50,863 nucleotides of DNA from an uncultured Methylococcaceae bacterium (GTDB lineage Bacteria; Pseudomonadota; Gammaproteobacteria; Methylococcales; Methylomonadaceae). This document shows positions 24,598 through 34,648 of the stretch, in pieces. Every line of letters starts with the position of its first letter. Within the stretch, counting starts at the first letter, position 1. The stretch is from assembly GCA_903873165.1 (NCBI GenBank), contig CAIQNQ010000243.1, positions 1 to 50,863 of the forward strand. The letters run 5' to 3'. The notes beneath the pieces are model-generated. The model saw nothing but the letters and a program-made list of their open reading frames with translations, was not told the origin of the DNA and did not search any database. The position numbers and the translations under genes are program-made.

Positions 24598-26745
24598 TTA
24601 AAATTTACCGTAATAGCCTTCTTTTAAGGCATCAAACAAGTTGGCGGCACTGTGAATTTCACCATCATATTCCACATCTTCATTACCTTTTAGCTCAATC
24701 ACTTCACCATCTTCTAAGGTAAATTGATAAGTGGTATTTTCTAAATCAGATTCTTTTACCAAGACGCCTTGGAACACTTCAGGATTAAAGCGGAAGGTAG
24801 TACAGCCTTTTAAGCCTTGATCATACGCATATTCATAAATCGATTTAAAATCTTCATAAGGAAAATCAGTCGGTACGTTGGCTGTTTTAGAGATAGAAGA
24901 GTCTATCCATTTTTGGGCCGCTGCTTGTATATCAACATGTTGTTTAGGAGTCACATCATCGGCTGCGATAAAATAGTCAGGCAGAGCATGGCTTGGATGA
25001 TCAGTGTAGGGCATCGCGTTACTGTTGACCAATTCCCGATAAGCTAATAACTCAAAGGAGAAAACATCAATTTTTTCTTTCGATTTTTTACCGGCTCTAA
25101 TGACATTGCGTGAATAATGATGCGCAAAGCTGGGTTCGATACCGTTACTGGCATTATTTGCTAGTGATAAAGAAATAGTCCCCGTTGGCGCAATGGAACT
25201 ATGGTGTGTAAAGCGGGCGCCTTTAGTAATTAGCTCTGCAACTAATTCAGGTTCTTCTTTGGCGATTTGTTGCATATAACGACTGTATTTAGCCATTAAT
25301 ACTTTACCCGCTACTTGATCACCTATTTTATAACCATCTTTCAGCATTTCAGGGCGTTTATGTAGCATTTCACCAGTCACAGTAAAGAGTTGCTCCATAA
25401 TGGGTGCAGGGCCTTTTTCTTTTGCTAAAGATAATGCCGCTTTCCAACCTTCAATTGCCATGACTTTGGTAACTTCTTCAGTGAATTTTACAGAGGCAGC
25501 ATCACCATATTTCATGCCAAGCATGGTCACTGTTGACCCTAAACCTAAGTAGCCCATACCATGACGGCGTTTATTAATAATTTCTTCGCGTTGTTGAGCT
25601 AAGGGTAAGCCATTAATTTCGACGACATTGTCTAACATGCGCGTAAAAATTTTGATAGTTTTACTGTAATTAGCCCAATCAAAAGCAGCGTCTTTAGTGA
25701 AAGGTTTTTTAACGAAACGCGTTAAGTTAACAGAGCCTAATAAACAACTACCGTAAGGGGGTAAAGGCTGTTCGCCACAAGGATTGGTCGCACGTATATT
25801 TTCACAGAACCAGTTGTTGTTCATTTCATTTACCTTATCAATTAAGATAAAGCCGGGTTCTGCATAATCATAGGTTGAACTCATGATGATGTCCCAGAGA
25901 CGACGCGCTGGAATGGTTTTACTGATCTTACAAGCCACTAGGCCATCGTTATTGACTATATAACCCGTTTTAATCGGTAAATCTCGCCAGATAATTTGTT
26001 GACGGTCTTGTAAGTCAAGTTTATCTGTATTTACTTCTTTTTCTGTCACAGGAAAAGATAAGGCCCAAGCTTGGTCAGTTTTAACTGCTTGCATAAACTC
26101 GGCAGTTATCAGGAGTGATAAATTAAACTGCCTTAGTCGCCCATTTTCTCTTTTAGCGCGGATAAATTCAATAACATCAGGATGACCAATATCAAATGTG
26201 GCCATTTGTGCGCCACGTCGTCCACCCGCAGACGATACGGTAAAGCACATTTTGTCGTAGATATCCATAAAGGATAAGGGGCCAGAAGTATAGGCTCCTG
26301 CGCCTGATACATAAGCATCCTTAGGGCGTAGAGTAGAAAATTCATAACCGATGCCACAACCTGCTTTAAGAGTTAGACCCGCTTCGTGGACTTTTCCTAA
26401 AATGTCATCCATAGAATCGGCAATAGTGCCAGATACGGTGCAGTTAATAGTGGATGTTGCGGGTTTATGCTCTAAAGCTCCAGCGTTTGAGATGATTCGA
26501 CCCGCAGGGATAACACCTTGACGCAAAGCCCATAGAAATTCAATATAAAATTGTTCCTTTTTATTGTCAGTTTCAACATCTGATAACGCTCTAGCGACGC
26601 GTTGGTAAGTTTCGTCAATTGTGTTATCAATAGCGATGCCATCTTTACTTTTTAAGCGATATTTTGTATCCCAGATATCCATAGACGCATCTTGGAATGG
26701 GATTTCTGTAACGGTATTAGTGATGACATGCAATTGTGCTGACAT
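24598..26745 (-). CDS. nrdJa: Adenosylcobalamin-dependent ribonucleotide reductase, catalytic subunit NrdJa
   Basis: A 715-residue class II reductase that makes deoxynucleotides with adenosylcobalamin as radical source and no oxygen requirement. Key elements: Cys in STINCTVSGTI, ATNPCGEQPLPPYGSCLLGS with the N-x-C-x-E catalytic triad and the second redox Cys, and SSIAPTGTISL in the last third. The C-terminal thioredoxin-reactive part is provided by the separate NrdJb. The promoter region holds a near-perfect NrdR box. Confidence 0.95.
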   Translation of the reverse strand: MSAQLHVITNTVTEIPFQDASMDIWDTKYRLKSKDGIAIDNTIDETYQRVARALSDVETDNKKEQFYIEFLWALRQGVIPAGRIISNAGALEHKPATSTINCTVSGTIADSMDDILGKVHEAGLTLKAGCGIGYEFSTLRPKDAYVSGAGAYTSGPLSFMDIYDKMCFTVSSAGGRRGAQMATFDIGHPDVIEFIRAKRENGRLRQFNLSLLITAEFMQAVKTDQAWALSFPVTEKEVNTDKLDLQDRQQIIWRDLPIKTGYIVNNDGLVACKISKTIPARRLWDIIMSSTYDYAEPGFILIDKVNEMNNNWFCENIRATNPCGEQPLPPYGSCLLGSVNLTRFVKKPFTKDAAFDWANYSKTIKIFTRMLDNVVEINGLPLAQQREEIINKRRHGMGYLGLGSTVTMLGMKYGDAASVKFTEEVTKVMAIEGWKAALSLAKEKGPAPIMEQLFTVTGEMLHKRPEMLKDGYKIGDQVAGKVLMAKYSRYMQQIAKEEPELVAELITKGARFTHHSSIAPTGTISLSLANNASNGIEPSFAHHYSRNVIRAGKKSKEKIDVFSFELLAYRELVNSNAMPYTDHPSHALPDYFIAADDVTPKQHVDIQAAAQKWIDSSISKTANVPTDFPYEDFKSIYEYAYDQGLKGCTTFRFNPEVFQGVLVKESDLENTTYQFTLEDGEVIELKGNEDVEYDGEIHSAANLFDALKEGYYGKF

Positions 26746-27152
26746 AGGTATTTATCTCGAGGGGTTGCGTATAAAAATGTTAATTTAAACTGCAAATCAG
26801 TGTGTTAGGTGGTACACAATAATTAGCGGAATAAAACTATATATGGATGTTTTTAAAAACCTAGGCACAATATATAGTGTTTAAGATAAATTACAATCGA
26901 TATTTTTCTTACAAATGGCATTGGTTTGATGCGCGTGTTATAGGTTATTGTTTTTTCAAGTCAGGTAAAAAATTTTGCCTAATATTATTTTTTAGGCTTA
27001 TTCACAGGCTATATTTGACCTAAAATTTTATTATTTACTAATCACCATATACATTATGGTTTTTATGTGTTTCAATGATCTGCGTATTTTGTTTGTTAGA
27101 TTAGTACGCGCATACTATTCCATACATTTCGTAACACATTTGAGGTAATGTC
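26746..27152. promoter_or_regulatory. AT-rich divergent promoter region of nrdJab
   Basis: About 400 bases between nrdJa (- strand) and the DUF2934 gene (+ strand) with no coding sequence. It contains the NrdR box described separately. I looked for a cobalamin riboswitch, expected for some B12-dependent reductases, and saw no B12-box-like sequence. Confidence 0.6.
26865..26880. promoter_or_regulatory. NrdR box upstream of nrdJab
   Basis: GCACAATATATAGTGT matches the NrdR consensus ACACWATATATWGTGT at 15 of 16 positions. A weaker copy, ACACAATAATTAGCGG, starts at 26814, 51 bp away, about five helical turns; paired boxes are usually three turns apart. NrdR represses reductase genes when dATP is plentiful. 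Confidence 0.8.
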
Positions 27153-27335
27153 ATGTCAAAAATTAATAAAATTGATGAAAGTTCACCAGAAGATCAAGTA
27201 AAAGATACTATTTGCTTACCGTATGCAGAAGACAGAATTGCAGAATTGGCTTATTTTAAAGCTGAGGAAAGAGGTTTTGAACCGGGTCATGAGTTAGATG
27301 ATTGGCTAGCAGCAGAACGCGCATACTCACTCTAG
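27153..27335 (+). CDS. DUF2934 domain protein
   Basis: A 60-residue protein. DRIAELAYFKAEERGFEPGH followed by ELDDWLAAERAY is the DUF2934 signature, a short helical domain of unknown role often found in stress-associated genes of Proteobacteria. A GAGGTAAT ribosome site lies before the ATG. It is upstream of a small membrane protein gene and may share its transcript. Confidence 0.85.
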   Translation: MSKINKIDESSPEDQVKDTICLPYAEDRIAELAYFKAEERGFEPGHELDDWLAAERAYSL

Positions 27336-27393
27336 GCGCATCATTCTAGCTGTAAATAACGTTTTTTGAATAAATAACGATAAAGGAATGATG

Positions 27394-27750
27394 ATGAGTG
27401 AAATACAAAGTGAAAATGACGTGGTAGATCCTTTAGCCATGTCTAAGAAAATGGTAGCAACGGTATATTTATGCCAAGCCTTAACCTTTATGTTGGCGGG
27501 TTTACCCTTAATTGTTGGGGTCGTTATCAATTTTATAGGTCGTAATGATGCGCAAGGTACTTGGTTAGAATCTCATTTTAATTGGCAAATTAAAACAACT
27601 TGGGTAGTCCTGGCAGGGTTTGCCTTATCAGGTGCTACTTTTTATATGGGGGTAGGCATGTTTATTCTATTGATAACCGTAATATGGATGGTTTATAGAA
27701 TAACGTTGGGGTGGTACGCTTTAAATGATAATAAACCCATAGGAAATTGA
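27394..27750 (+). CDS. Small integral membrane protein (DUF4870-like)
   Basis: A protein of about 118 residues with three hydrophobic segments (LTFMLAGLPLIVGVVINFI, TTWVVLAGFALSGATFYMGV and GMFILLITVIWMVYRI) and HFNWQIKTTWVV between the first two, a pattern of DUF4870-like membrane proteins. Three ATGs occur in a row (27388, 27391, 27394). The AAGGA site at 27383 gives proper spacing only for the third, so that one was chosen. No function is known. Confidence 0.7.
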   Translation: MSEIQSENDVVDPLAMSKKMVATVYLCQALTFMLAGLPLIVGVVINFIGRNDAQGTWLESHFNWQIKTTWVVLAGFALSGATFYMGVGMFILLITVIWMVYRITLGWYALNDNKPIGN

Positions 27751-27763
27751 TTTTAGAGGGTAT

Positions 27764-27796
27764 AAAAAGGTTGCCTTTAATAAGGCAACCTTTTTT
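27764..27796. terminator. Bidirectional terminator
   Basis: AAAAAGGTTGCC pairs with GGCAACCTTTTTT around loop TTTAATAA. A- and T-runs on both sides allow it to serve both the membrane-protein gene and the convergent YebC-family gene. Confidence 0.9.
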
Positions 27797-27818
27797 ATGT
27801 GCCTAATTTACTAAAACC

Positions 27819-28535
27819 TTAATAGTCTGCGTCGTGGTAGATGTTTTGGACATCATCTAAATCATTGAGCATTCCTAAAAATTTCTCAAACATTTCTAAA
27901 TCTTCGCCACTGATAGCCGTACTATCTTTAGGTAAAAACTGAATCTCGTCTACTTCAAAATCTATCTCACCAAAACTATCTAATAGCGCTTGTTTGGCTT
28001 TAAAGTATTCTGAGTGCGGAGTAAATACGGTTATTTTACCGTCTTCACTTTCAATATCTGATACATCGACATCTTCTGCTAATAACGCTTCTAAGACGGT
28101 ATCTTCACTATCATTTTTAAATGCCAAAATGGCTGAGTGGTCAAACATGTGACTCACTACACCTTGAGTACCAATTTTACATTTAGTTTTAGTAAAACAG
28201 AGGCGTACATCACCAAAGGTGCGGTTTGGGTTATCAGTTAAACAATCCACGATCACTTTAACATTGCCTGGGCCAAAGCCTTCATAACGCGCAGGTGCAA
28301 AATCTTCACCGCCGCCACCTTTAGCCTTATCAATCGCTTTTTCGATAACATGTGTAGGCACTTGGTCTTTTTTAGCGCGGTCTATCAGTCCGCGTAATGC
28401 TAAGTTTCCGTCAGGATCTACGCCACCAGCTTTAGCACAGACATAAATTTCACGACCATATTTACTGTAAACTTTCGCCTTAAAGTCAGACGTTTTAGCC
28501 ATTGACTCTTTGCGGTTTTGATAGGCTCTACCCAT
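27819..28535 (-). CDS. YebC/PmpR family protein (YeeN type)
   Basis: A 238-residue protein of the YebC/TACO1 family. It starts [20 protein letters not shown], the form typical of the YeeN paralogue rather than YebC (MAGHSKW...). [34 protein letters not shown] and [19 protein letters not shown] are conserved. Family members have been described as transcription regulators and, more recently, as factors that help ribosomes through difficult peptide stretches. It stands alone between terminators. Confidence 0.92.
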   Translation of the reverse strand: MGRAYQNRKESMAKTSDFKAKVYSKYGREIYVCAKAGGVDPDGNLALRGLIDRAKKDQVPTHVIEKAIDKAKGGGGEDFAPARYEGFGPGNVKVIVDCLTDNPNRTFGDVRLCFTKTKCKIGTQGVVSHMFDHSAILAFKNDSEDTVLEALLAEDVDVSDIESEDGKITVFTPHSEYFKAKQALLDSFGEIDFEVDEIQFLPKDSTAISGEDLEMFEKFLGMLNDLDDVQNIYHDADY

Positions 28536-28598
28536 TGGGTTATTACTCCGATATAAATATAAAAAATAAATTTCTACGATTGTAACAAATTAACCATT

Positions 28599-30359
28599 TT
28601 ATTCTAATAAGAAATCGTTACTTTGGTGCTGCCACATCGCGTAATATTTATTTTTATTGGCTAATAATTCTTGATGTGTGCCTTGTTCAATAATTTTACC
28701 GTCTTCTAAAACGATGATTCTATCCATTTTAAGAATGGTTGAAAGTCTATGGGCAATAATGATCGCCGTTTTAGTTTTAATCAACTCGAAAATGGCAGAT
28801 TGGATTTGTTTTTCAGTGAGTGAGTCTAAGGCGCTGGTTGCTTCGTCAAGGACAATGATAGGCGCATCTTCTAAAAAGGCTCTAGCAATAGCGATGCGTT
28901 GTCTTTCGCCGCCCGATAGTTTGACCCCTCGCTCTCCGACTAAAGTTTCAAATTTGTTGGGTAGATTGTCGATAAATTCAAGACAGTTAGCGTGTTTAGC
29001 GGCGGTAATTAAATCGCTGTCAGAAACAGCATTCCCCAAGGTTATATTATCTTTAATACTGCGATGAAATAAATCTGGTTGCTGAGGCACCATCGATATT
29101 TGCTGACGCAGTGCCTGTAGCGTAAAGTCTTTTGCATTAATACCATCAAAGCGAATACTACCCGCTTGTGGCTCTAAAAATCGAAACAGCAGCTTGGTTA
29201 GCGAAGATTTACCCGAGCCTGATTGCCCCACTAAAGCAATTTTCTCACCCGCTTTGATGTGTAAAGAAAAGTCTTCAAATAACTTAGGCTGCTGCTGATG
29301 GGCCTTTTGTTCATAATAACTAAAATCTAGTTTGGTAAAATCAATAGCGCCGTGCTTAATGGGGTGTGGTAAGGCGCTGGGGCTGTCAATTTCTAAATCA
29401 ACTTGTCTAAAGACTTCAGCCATCTCTGACGCATCGGCTAAAGCGGCAAATAAATTTCTTATGTTACGACCAAACTCCCAAAGCCGTTGAATGAGGATAA
29501 TCATGATCGATTGAAATAATACAAACGTCCCGATTTCAAAGTGGCCGGTTTGCCATTTAACGATCATTAGATAGACCAGCAATAATTCAATACCAAAGGT
29601 CATGATGCCTTGGATTGCAAAAGATAAAAAGGTAAAAAACCAGGCGATTTTCTTTTTACGATACACCTCATCAGAGGCTTGATTCACTCTTAATTGCTCG
29701 CATTGTTCCATTGCAAAGCTTTTAACGATAAATATATTACTAATCGCATCAGATAGCACACCGCCCACGGTGGAGTCAGCTTCTGCTACGGCTTTATCAA
29801 AACGCATTTTCCAAAGCGAGTACACAATATTCCACGTGATAAAGATAAACACCCAGCCTAAAAAGTACAGCGCAAACTTAGGTTCTTGTTGATAAAAGAT
29901 TGTAAATGAAATGATGACGGCCAAGATGTTCATAAAGAACTGGAACAAAAACCAGTCCATGATAGTCTCGAATGACCGTGAGAAGCGATTGGCTTGTTTA
30001 ATTAGGCTGCCTGAGAATCGATTCTCAAAGAATATATGCTTCTGCTTTTTTAAGACATCAAAGCAGCGTTTTTCTAGTAAATTTATGCCACCTCCATCTA
30101 AAGGCACAATGGCAATTTCTAAAAGACGCCAAGAGAACCATACCCCTGTATAGATAAAAACAATCGTCTTAAAGTTATCTAAGAGTAGGCTGAGTGTGGC
30201 TTCTGAATAAGGTAACGCCAAGCCATTCGCAATATTTTTATAGTAGATAGGCGCGGTGAGATCTAAGGTAATAGAGCAGGCCAAAGCGAATAAAGCCATG
30301 CAGAAGTAAAATTTTTTCTGCCAAATTACTTTGCAGTATTCTTTAAAAATAATGTCCAT
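28599..30359 (-). CDS. ABC exporter, fused permease and ATPase
   Basis: A 586-residue half-transporter. Residues 1-310 carry about six transmembrane helices; 330-586 form the ATPase with Walker A GQSGSGKSS, Q-loop MVPQQP, signature LSGGERQ, Walker B PIIVLDEATS and switch His in IIAHRLS. It should act as a homodimer in the inner membrane, like MsbA/Atm1-type exporters. The substrate is unknown, and neighbours (a YebC-family gene and the divergent ars operon) give no clue. Confidence 0.9.
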   Translation of the reverse strand: MDIIFKEYCKVIWQKKFYFCMALFALACSITLDLTAPIYYKNIANGLALPYSEATLSLLLDNFKTIVFIYTGVWFSWRLLEIAIVPLDGGGINLLEKRCFDVLKKQKHIFFENRFSGSLIKQANRFSRSFETIMDWFLFQFFMNILAVIISFTIFYQQEPKFALYFLGWVFIFITWNIVYSLWKMRFDKAVAEADSTVGGVLSDAISNIFIVKSFAMEQCEQLRVNQASDEVYRKKKIAWFFTFLSFAIQGIMTFGIELLLVYLMIVKWQTGHFEIGTFVLFQSIMIILIQRLWEFGRNIRNLFAALADASEMAEVFRQVDLEIDSPSALPHPIKHGAIDFTKLDFSYYEQKAHQQQPKLFEDFSLHIKAGEKIALVGQSGSGKSSLTKLLFRFLEPQAGSIRFDGINAKDFTLQALRQQISMVPQQPDLFHRSIKDNITLGNAVSDSDLITAAKHANCLEFIDNLPNKFETLVGERGVKLSGGERQRIAIARAFLEDAPIIVLDEATSALDSLTEKQIQSAIFELIKTKTAIIIAHRLSTILKMDRIIVLEDGKIIEQGTHQELLANKNKYYAMWQHQSNDFLLE

Positions 30360-30509
30360 AAGGGGTGTTTAATGATCAAAGTAGCTGGCTATTATGCCGG
30401 ATAATGGCGCATATTTTGCAAAGTTCTACGATATTTGTTACGTGACTTTGCATAAATAGAACTTGTAAAAATAAATTATTCTGCTTGTCAGTAGCTCTCC
30501 ATTAATGAT

Positions 30510-30549
30510 ATATTTTAACACTTCAATAATTGTTGAATAGTTAAAATAT
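30510..30549 (+). promoter_or_regulatory. ArsR operator palindrome
   Basis: Outer arms ATATTTTAAC (30510-30519) and GTTAAAATAT (30540-30549) are perfect complements, and inside them TTCAATAATTGTTGAA forms a second near-palindrome. The right arm covers the arsR start codon. Such symmetry next to arsR is what a SmtB/ArsR repressor dimer would bind, so arsenic-responsive autoregulation of the whole operon is likely. Confidence 0.7.
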
Positions 30550-30883
30550 GGAAAAACAGATTGCTACTACTTTATTTGAATCTCTTGCTTCGGGTGTGAG
30601 ATTAGATGTTTTTAGGTTACTGGTAAAAAATGCGCCAGAGGGTTTGGTGGCAGGTGAAATAGCCCTGGCATTAGAATTGCCAGCGACTAATTTATCATTT
30701 CATCTTAAAGCCTTAACACAGTCCAATTTAATTACGGTTGTGCAAGAAGGTCGATATCAACGTTATCGAGCTAATCTTGAGCTGATGCAAGAGCTGATTG
30801 CCTATCTCACCGCTGAATGTTGTACAGGGCAAGCTGAGCTGTGTTTTGACGCGCAGTTAGTACCTGAATGTTGTTCGAATTAA
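30548..30883 (+). CDS. arsR: Arsenic-responsive repressor ArsR
   Basis: A 111-residue winged-helix repressor. The recognition helix region is LELPATNLSFHLKALTQSNLI. There is no CVC box in the DNA-binding helix; instead Cys91, Cys92 and Cys99 (ECCTGQAELC) form a C-terminal As(III) site like that described for Acidithiobacillus ArsR. A further Cys pair lies at 108-109. The start lies inside the operator palindrome. It is the first gene of arsR-arsC-arsD-arsA-acr3. Confidence 0.92.
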   Translation: MEKQIATTLFESLASGVRLDVFRLLVKNAPEGLVAGEIALALELPATNLSFHLKALTQSNLITVVQEGRYQRYRANLELMQELIAYLTAECCTGQAELCFDAQLVPECCSN

Positions 30884-30907
30884 TTAAAATATAATAGGAA
30901 ACATACT

Positions 30908-31387
30908 ATGAATGTACTTTTTTTATGTACGGGTAATTCTTGTCGCTCTTTAATGGGAGAGGCACTGTTTAATCATCTGGCCCCAGCAGGTTGGCACGGG
31001 CTTAGTGCGGGTAGTAAACCTTTAGGGCGACTAAATAATGGTGCTGTAGAGTTATTGATAGAGAAAGGCATATCTATTGAAGGTTATTTCAGCAAATCAT
31101 GGAATGATTTGCCATTGATACCCGATATTGTCATTAGTGTTTGCGGTAATGCGGCTAATGAAACGTGTCCCGTTTATTTGGGTTCAGCGATTCGTAGTCA
31201 TTGGGGTGTAGAAGATCCTGCGCATTTTAAAGGTACTGAAGCAGAAATCAAAGCGGCTTTTGAAACAGCGTTTGGTATTTTACGGTACCGAATTGAGCAA
31301 TTTCTCGCATTACCACTGGAAGAAATAAAGCACGACCGCGCTCGCTTAAAAGCCGAACTAGATCGTATTGGCCCTTTGTTACCTTAA
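30908..31387 (+). CDS. arsC: Arsenate reductase, low-molecular-weight phosphatase type
   Basis: A 159-residue reductase of the low-molecular-weight tyrosine phosphatase fold. The P-loop CTGNSCRS carries the nucleophile Cys7 and Arg13 (CX5R). Cys79 and Cys87 (SVCGNAANETCP) match the redox pair of thioredoxin- or glutaredoxin-coupled ArsC. It converts arsenate to arsenite for export by Acr3. A good ribosome site (AGGAAAC) precedes the ATG. Confidence 0.93.
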   Translation: MNVLFLCTGNSCRSLMGEALFNHLAPAGWHGLSAGSKPLGRLNNGAVELLIEKGISIEGYFSKSWNDLPLIPDIVISVCGNAANETCPVYLGSAIRSHWGVEDPAHFKGTEAEIKAAFETAFGILRYRIEQFLALPLEEIKHDRARLKAELDRIGPLLP

Positions 31388-31405
31388 GTCTTAAGGAATT
31401 ACGTT

Positions 31406-31765
31406 ATGAAAAGTATTCAAGTCTTTGATCCTGCTTTGTGTTGCAGCACTGGCGTGTGTGGTGTTGATGTTGATCAGCAATTAGTCGGCTTTTCGGCTGA
31501 TGTGGATTGGGCAAAAGAACAAGGTGCCCAAATTGAGCGCTTTAATTTAGCTCAGCAACCGCTGGTATTTGCAGAAAACCCTGTCGTTAAAGCTTTTTTA
31601 GAGCGGTCTGGTGCAGATGCGTTACCGTTGATTTTGGTTGATGGGGAAGTGGCCTTAGCGGGTCGTTATCCTAATCGTTTTGAACTGTCTAAATGGACAG
31701 GTATTCCGTTAATTGCTGAACCCGCTAAATCAGCTTGTTGCGGTGGTAATACCACTTGCTCTTAA
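31406..31765 (+). CDS. arsD: Arsenite metallochaperone ArsD
   Basis: A 119-residue chaperone that binds As(III) and passes it to ArsA. The essential triad Cys12, Cys13 and Cys18 (LCCSTGVCGV) is present, as are the C-terminal vicinal Cys111-112 and Cys118. ADALPLILVDGEVALAGRYP fits the thioredoxin-like fold. It is placed between arsC and arsA, the usual order for the pair. Confidence 0.95.
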   Translation: MKSIQVFDPALCCSTGVCGVDVDQQLVGFSADVDWAKEQGAQIERFNLAQQPLVFAENPVVKAFLERSGADALPLILVDGEVALAGRYPNRFELSKWTGIPLIAEPAKSACCGGNTTCS

Positions 31766-31789
31766 TTATCACTATAGATGGCGTAACGC

Positions 31790-33577
31790 ATGACGACTCC
31801 TGATTTTCTTAAGCATCCACCGCGGTTTTTATTTTTTACCGGTAAAGGTGGGGTAGGCAAAACGTCGGTCGCTTGTGCTACTGCCATTCAGTTGGCGGAT
31901 GCTGGTAAAAAAGTGTTGCTAGTCAGTACTGACCCCGCCTCCAATGTGGGCCAAGTCTTTGGCATTGCAATTGGCAATACCATAACCGCTATTCCCAAAG
32001 TACCGCATTTATCGGCCTTAGAAATTGATCCTCAGGCGGCTGCTCAAGTCTATAGAAATCGGATTATAGATCCGGTGCGAGGGATATTACCTGAGTCCGT
32101 ACTTAAAACGATAGAAGAACAATTATCGGGTGCTTGCACGACTGAAATTGCGGCCTTTGATGAATTTACTTCATTACTGGTCGATTCCGCTTTAACAGAC
32201 GGTTTCGAGCATATTGTTTTTGACACAGCGCCTACTGGCCATACTATTCGCTTATTACAATTACCGGGGGCATGGACTGGCTTTCTGGAAGAGGGGAAAG
32301 GGGATGCTTCTTGTTTAGGGCCTTTAGCAGGCTTAGAAAAACAACGTAGTCAGTATAAGGCAGCGGTTGATGCGTTAGCCGATCCGCACCGCACCCGCTT
32401 GGTATTAGTGGCGCGTGCCCAGCAGGCTACGTTACGCGAGGTTTTAAGAACTCATGAAGAGTTAGCCCTCATTGGTCTATCTGAGCAATACTTGGTGATT
32501 AACGGTATTTTGCCTCAGCAAGCCGTGGGTCAAGATGCCTTGGCGATGGCACTTTATGAGCGAGAACAACAGGCACTGGCAAATATGTCTGCCATTCTCA
32601 AATTATTACCGGCTGATCGCATTGAGCTTAAGTCATTTAATCTGGTAGGTTTAGCCGCCTTAAGACAATTATTTGCAACGGACACTGCATTAGCTGCGGA
32701 TTGCTCTACAACAAAGTGGCAAGCCCTAGCAGCGCCTAGTTTATCGACACTCGTTGATGACATTGCCAAAGATGAACATGGCTTAGTCATGTTAATGGGT
32801 AAAGGTGGTGTAGGTAAAACCACCTTAGCCGCTGCTGTAGCGGTAGAACTGGCTTTACGGGGTTTTCCGGTGTTATTAAGCACATCTGATCCTGCGGCTC
32901 ATCTATCTGAAACTTTGAATGGCAGTTTAGACAATCTTACTGTCAGTCGAATTGATCCCCACGCAGAAACCCTACGCTATCAAAAAAGTGTATTAGAAAC
33001 TCAAGGGGCAAATCTTGATGCAAAGGGCAGGGCATTGTTAGAAGAAGATTTACGCTCCCCTTGCACAGAAGAAATTGCCGTGTTTCAAGCTTTTTCAAGG
33101 ATTATTCAAGAAGCGGGTAAACAGTTTGTGGTGATGGATACTGCACCTACCGGTCATACGTTGTTATTACTGGATGCCACAGGTGCTTATGATCGAGAAG
33201 TCAATCGACAAACTATGGGTAAAGCAGGGCATTATTTAACGCCGATGATGCAATTACAAGACCCAAAGCAAACCAAAGTGTTATTAGTCACTTTAGCGGA
33301 AACCACGCCTGTTTTAGAGGCTGCAAATTTACAAGCAGATTTGCGTAGAGCTGGCATTGAACCTTGGGCCTGGATCATCAATAACAGCGTTGCAGCCGTA
33401 CCCGTTCAGTCAGCCTTATTACAGCGCCGTGCTGAAAACGAATTAGCAGAAATTACCGCCGTTGCCCATACCCATGCTCAACGCTATGCCCTCGTGCCTG
33501 TATTGAAAAATGAGCCAATCGGTGTAGAACGCTTACATGAACTGGCAACAAATCAAAATTTACCGGAGTTATTATGA
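31790..33577 (+). CDS. arsA: Arsenite-activated ATPase ArsA
   Basis: A 595-residue two-half ATPase that energises arsenite export. Each half has a deviant Walker A (GKGGVGKTS at 18-26; GKGGVGKTT near 337-345) and a DTAPTGHT switch. The As(III)-binding cysteines are conserved: one in [10 protein letters not shown] near 114, one in [11 protein letters not shown] near 174 and one in [10 protein letters not shown] near 424, matching the three cysteines of the E. coli protein. It overlaps acr3 by four bases. Confidence 0.96.
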   Translation: MTTPDFLKHPPRFLFFTGKGGVGKTSVACATAIQLADAGKKVLLVSTDPASNVGQVFGIAIGNTITAIPKVPHLSALEIDPQAAAQVYRNRIIDPVRGILPESVLKTIEEQLSGACTTEIAAFDEFTSLLVDSALTDGFEHIVFDTAPTGHTIRLLQLPGAWTGFLEEGKGDASCLGPLAGLEKQRSQYKAAVDALADPHRTRLVLVARAQQATLREVLRTHEELALIGLSEQYLVINGILPQQAVGQDALAMALYEREQQALANMSAILKLLPADRIELKSFNLVGLAALRQLFATDTALAADCSTTKWQALAAPSLSTLVDDIAKDEHGLVMLMGKGGVGKTTLAAAVAVELALRGFPVLLSTSDPAAHLSETLNGSLDNLTVSRIDPHAETLRYQKSVLETQGANLDAKGRALLEEDLRSPCTEEIAVFQAFSRIIQEAGKQFVVMDTAPTGHTLLLLDATGAYDREVNRQTMGKAGHYLTPMMQLQDPKQTKVLLVTLAETTPVLEAANLQADLRRAGIEPWAWIINNSVAAVPVQSALLQRRAENELAEITAVAHTHAQRYALVPVLKNEPIGVERLHELATNQNLPELL

Positions 33578-34611
33578 GTCACAAAACCCGCTTAGGCTTT
33601 CTGGATAGATATTTAACGCTGTGGATATTTATCGCTATGGCTATTGGCATTGGCTTAGGCTATCTATTTCCTGAACAAGTTAACTCGTTAAATACCTGTG
33701 TGTCAGTGGGCACGACGAATATTCCAATCGCCATTGGCTTAATTATCATGATGTATCCGCCTTTAGCTAAAGTGCATTATGAAGAGTTGGGAGATGTTTT
33801 TAGGGATTGGCACTTATTAACCCTGTCTTTAATCCAAAACTGGATTATTGGCCCCGTGTTAATGTTTACCTTGGCCTTAGTATTTTTACACGATTCGCCT
33901 GCTTATATGACGGGGTTAATCTTGATTGGCTTAGCGCGGTGTATTGCCATGGTGATCGTGTGGAATGACTTAGCCAAAGGTGATAAGCAATACGCGGCTG
34001 GCTTGGTGGCGTTTAATAGCGTGTTTCAGGTAGTGTTCTTCAGTGCGTATGCTTGGGTGTTTGTCACCCTATTGCCACCGCTATTTGGTTTTAATGCTGT
34101 GTTAGTCGATATCACTATTATCGATATTGCTAAAAGCGTGTTTATTTATTTAGGCATTCCTTTTATCGCTGGATTTTTAACAAGGTTTGTGTTGATTCGG
34201 GTTAAAGATAATGACTGGTATCAACAATATTTTATTCCCAAAATTAGTCCACTGACCTTAATCGCCTTACTGTTTACCATTATGGTGATGTTTTCTCTAA
34301 AGGGAAAGTTGATCGTGCAATTGCCTTTAGACGTCGTGCATATTGCCATTCCTATGTTGATCTATTTTGTGATTATGTTCATGCTGAGCTTCTTAATGGG
34401 CAAAGCGGCAGGTGCTAATTACGAGAAAACCACCACCTTAGCGTTTACCGCCGCCAGTAATAATTTTGAACTGGCTATCGCAGTCGCCATTGCGGTATTT
34501 GGCATTAACAGCGGCGAAGCCTTTACCGCCGTCATAGGGCCGTTAATTGAAGTGCCAGTAATGATCGGCTTGGTTAATGTGGCTTTTTATTTGAAGAAGT
34601 TTTTGTGGTAG
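33574..34611 (+). CDS. acr3: Arsenite efflux permease Acr3
   Basis: A 345-residue carrier with about ten transmembrane helices. [19 protein letters not shown] holds the conserved Cys of the fourth helix required for arsenite transport, and [20 protein letters not shown] and the [12 protein letters not shown] ending are Acr3 hallmarks; it is not ArsB. Acr3 paired with ArsA/ArsD makes a pump that can be driven by ATP as well as the proton gradient. It is the last gene of the operon. Confidence 0.95.
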   Translation: MSHKTRLGFLDRYLTLWIFIAMAIGIGLGYLFPEQVNSLNTCVSVGTTNIPIAIGLIIMMYPPLAKVHYEELGDVFRDWHLLTLSLIQNWIIGPVLMFTLALVFLHDSPAYMTGLILIGLARCIAMVIVWNDLAKGDKQYAAGLVAFNSVFQVVFFSAYAWVFVTLLPPLFGFNAVLVDITIIDIAKSVFIYLGIPFIAGFLTRFVLIRVKDNDWYQQYFIPKISPLTLIALLFTIMVMFSLKGKLIVQLPLDVVHIAIPMLIYFVIMFMLSFLMGKAAGANYEKTTTLAFTAASNNFELAIAVAIAVFGINSGEAFTAVIGPLIEVPVMIGLVNVAFYLKKFLW

Positions 34612-34648
34612 CAAGCATTTAGGTGTATAGCCATGAGTCGTTAGCAAG

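Noticed and set aside
26746-27152. Cobalamin riboswitch upstream of the B12-dependent reductase
   Set aside because: No B12-box-like sequence was found; the NrdR box gives a better explanation of regulation.
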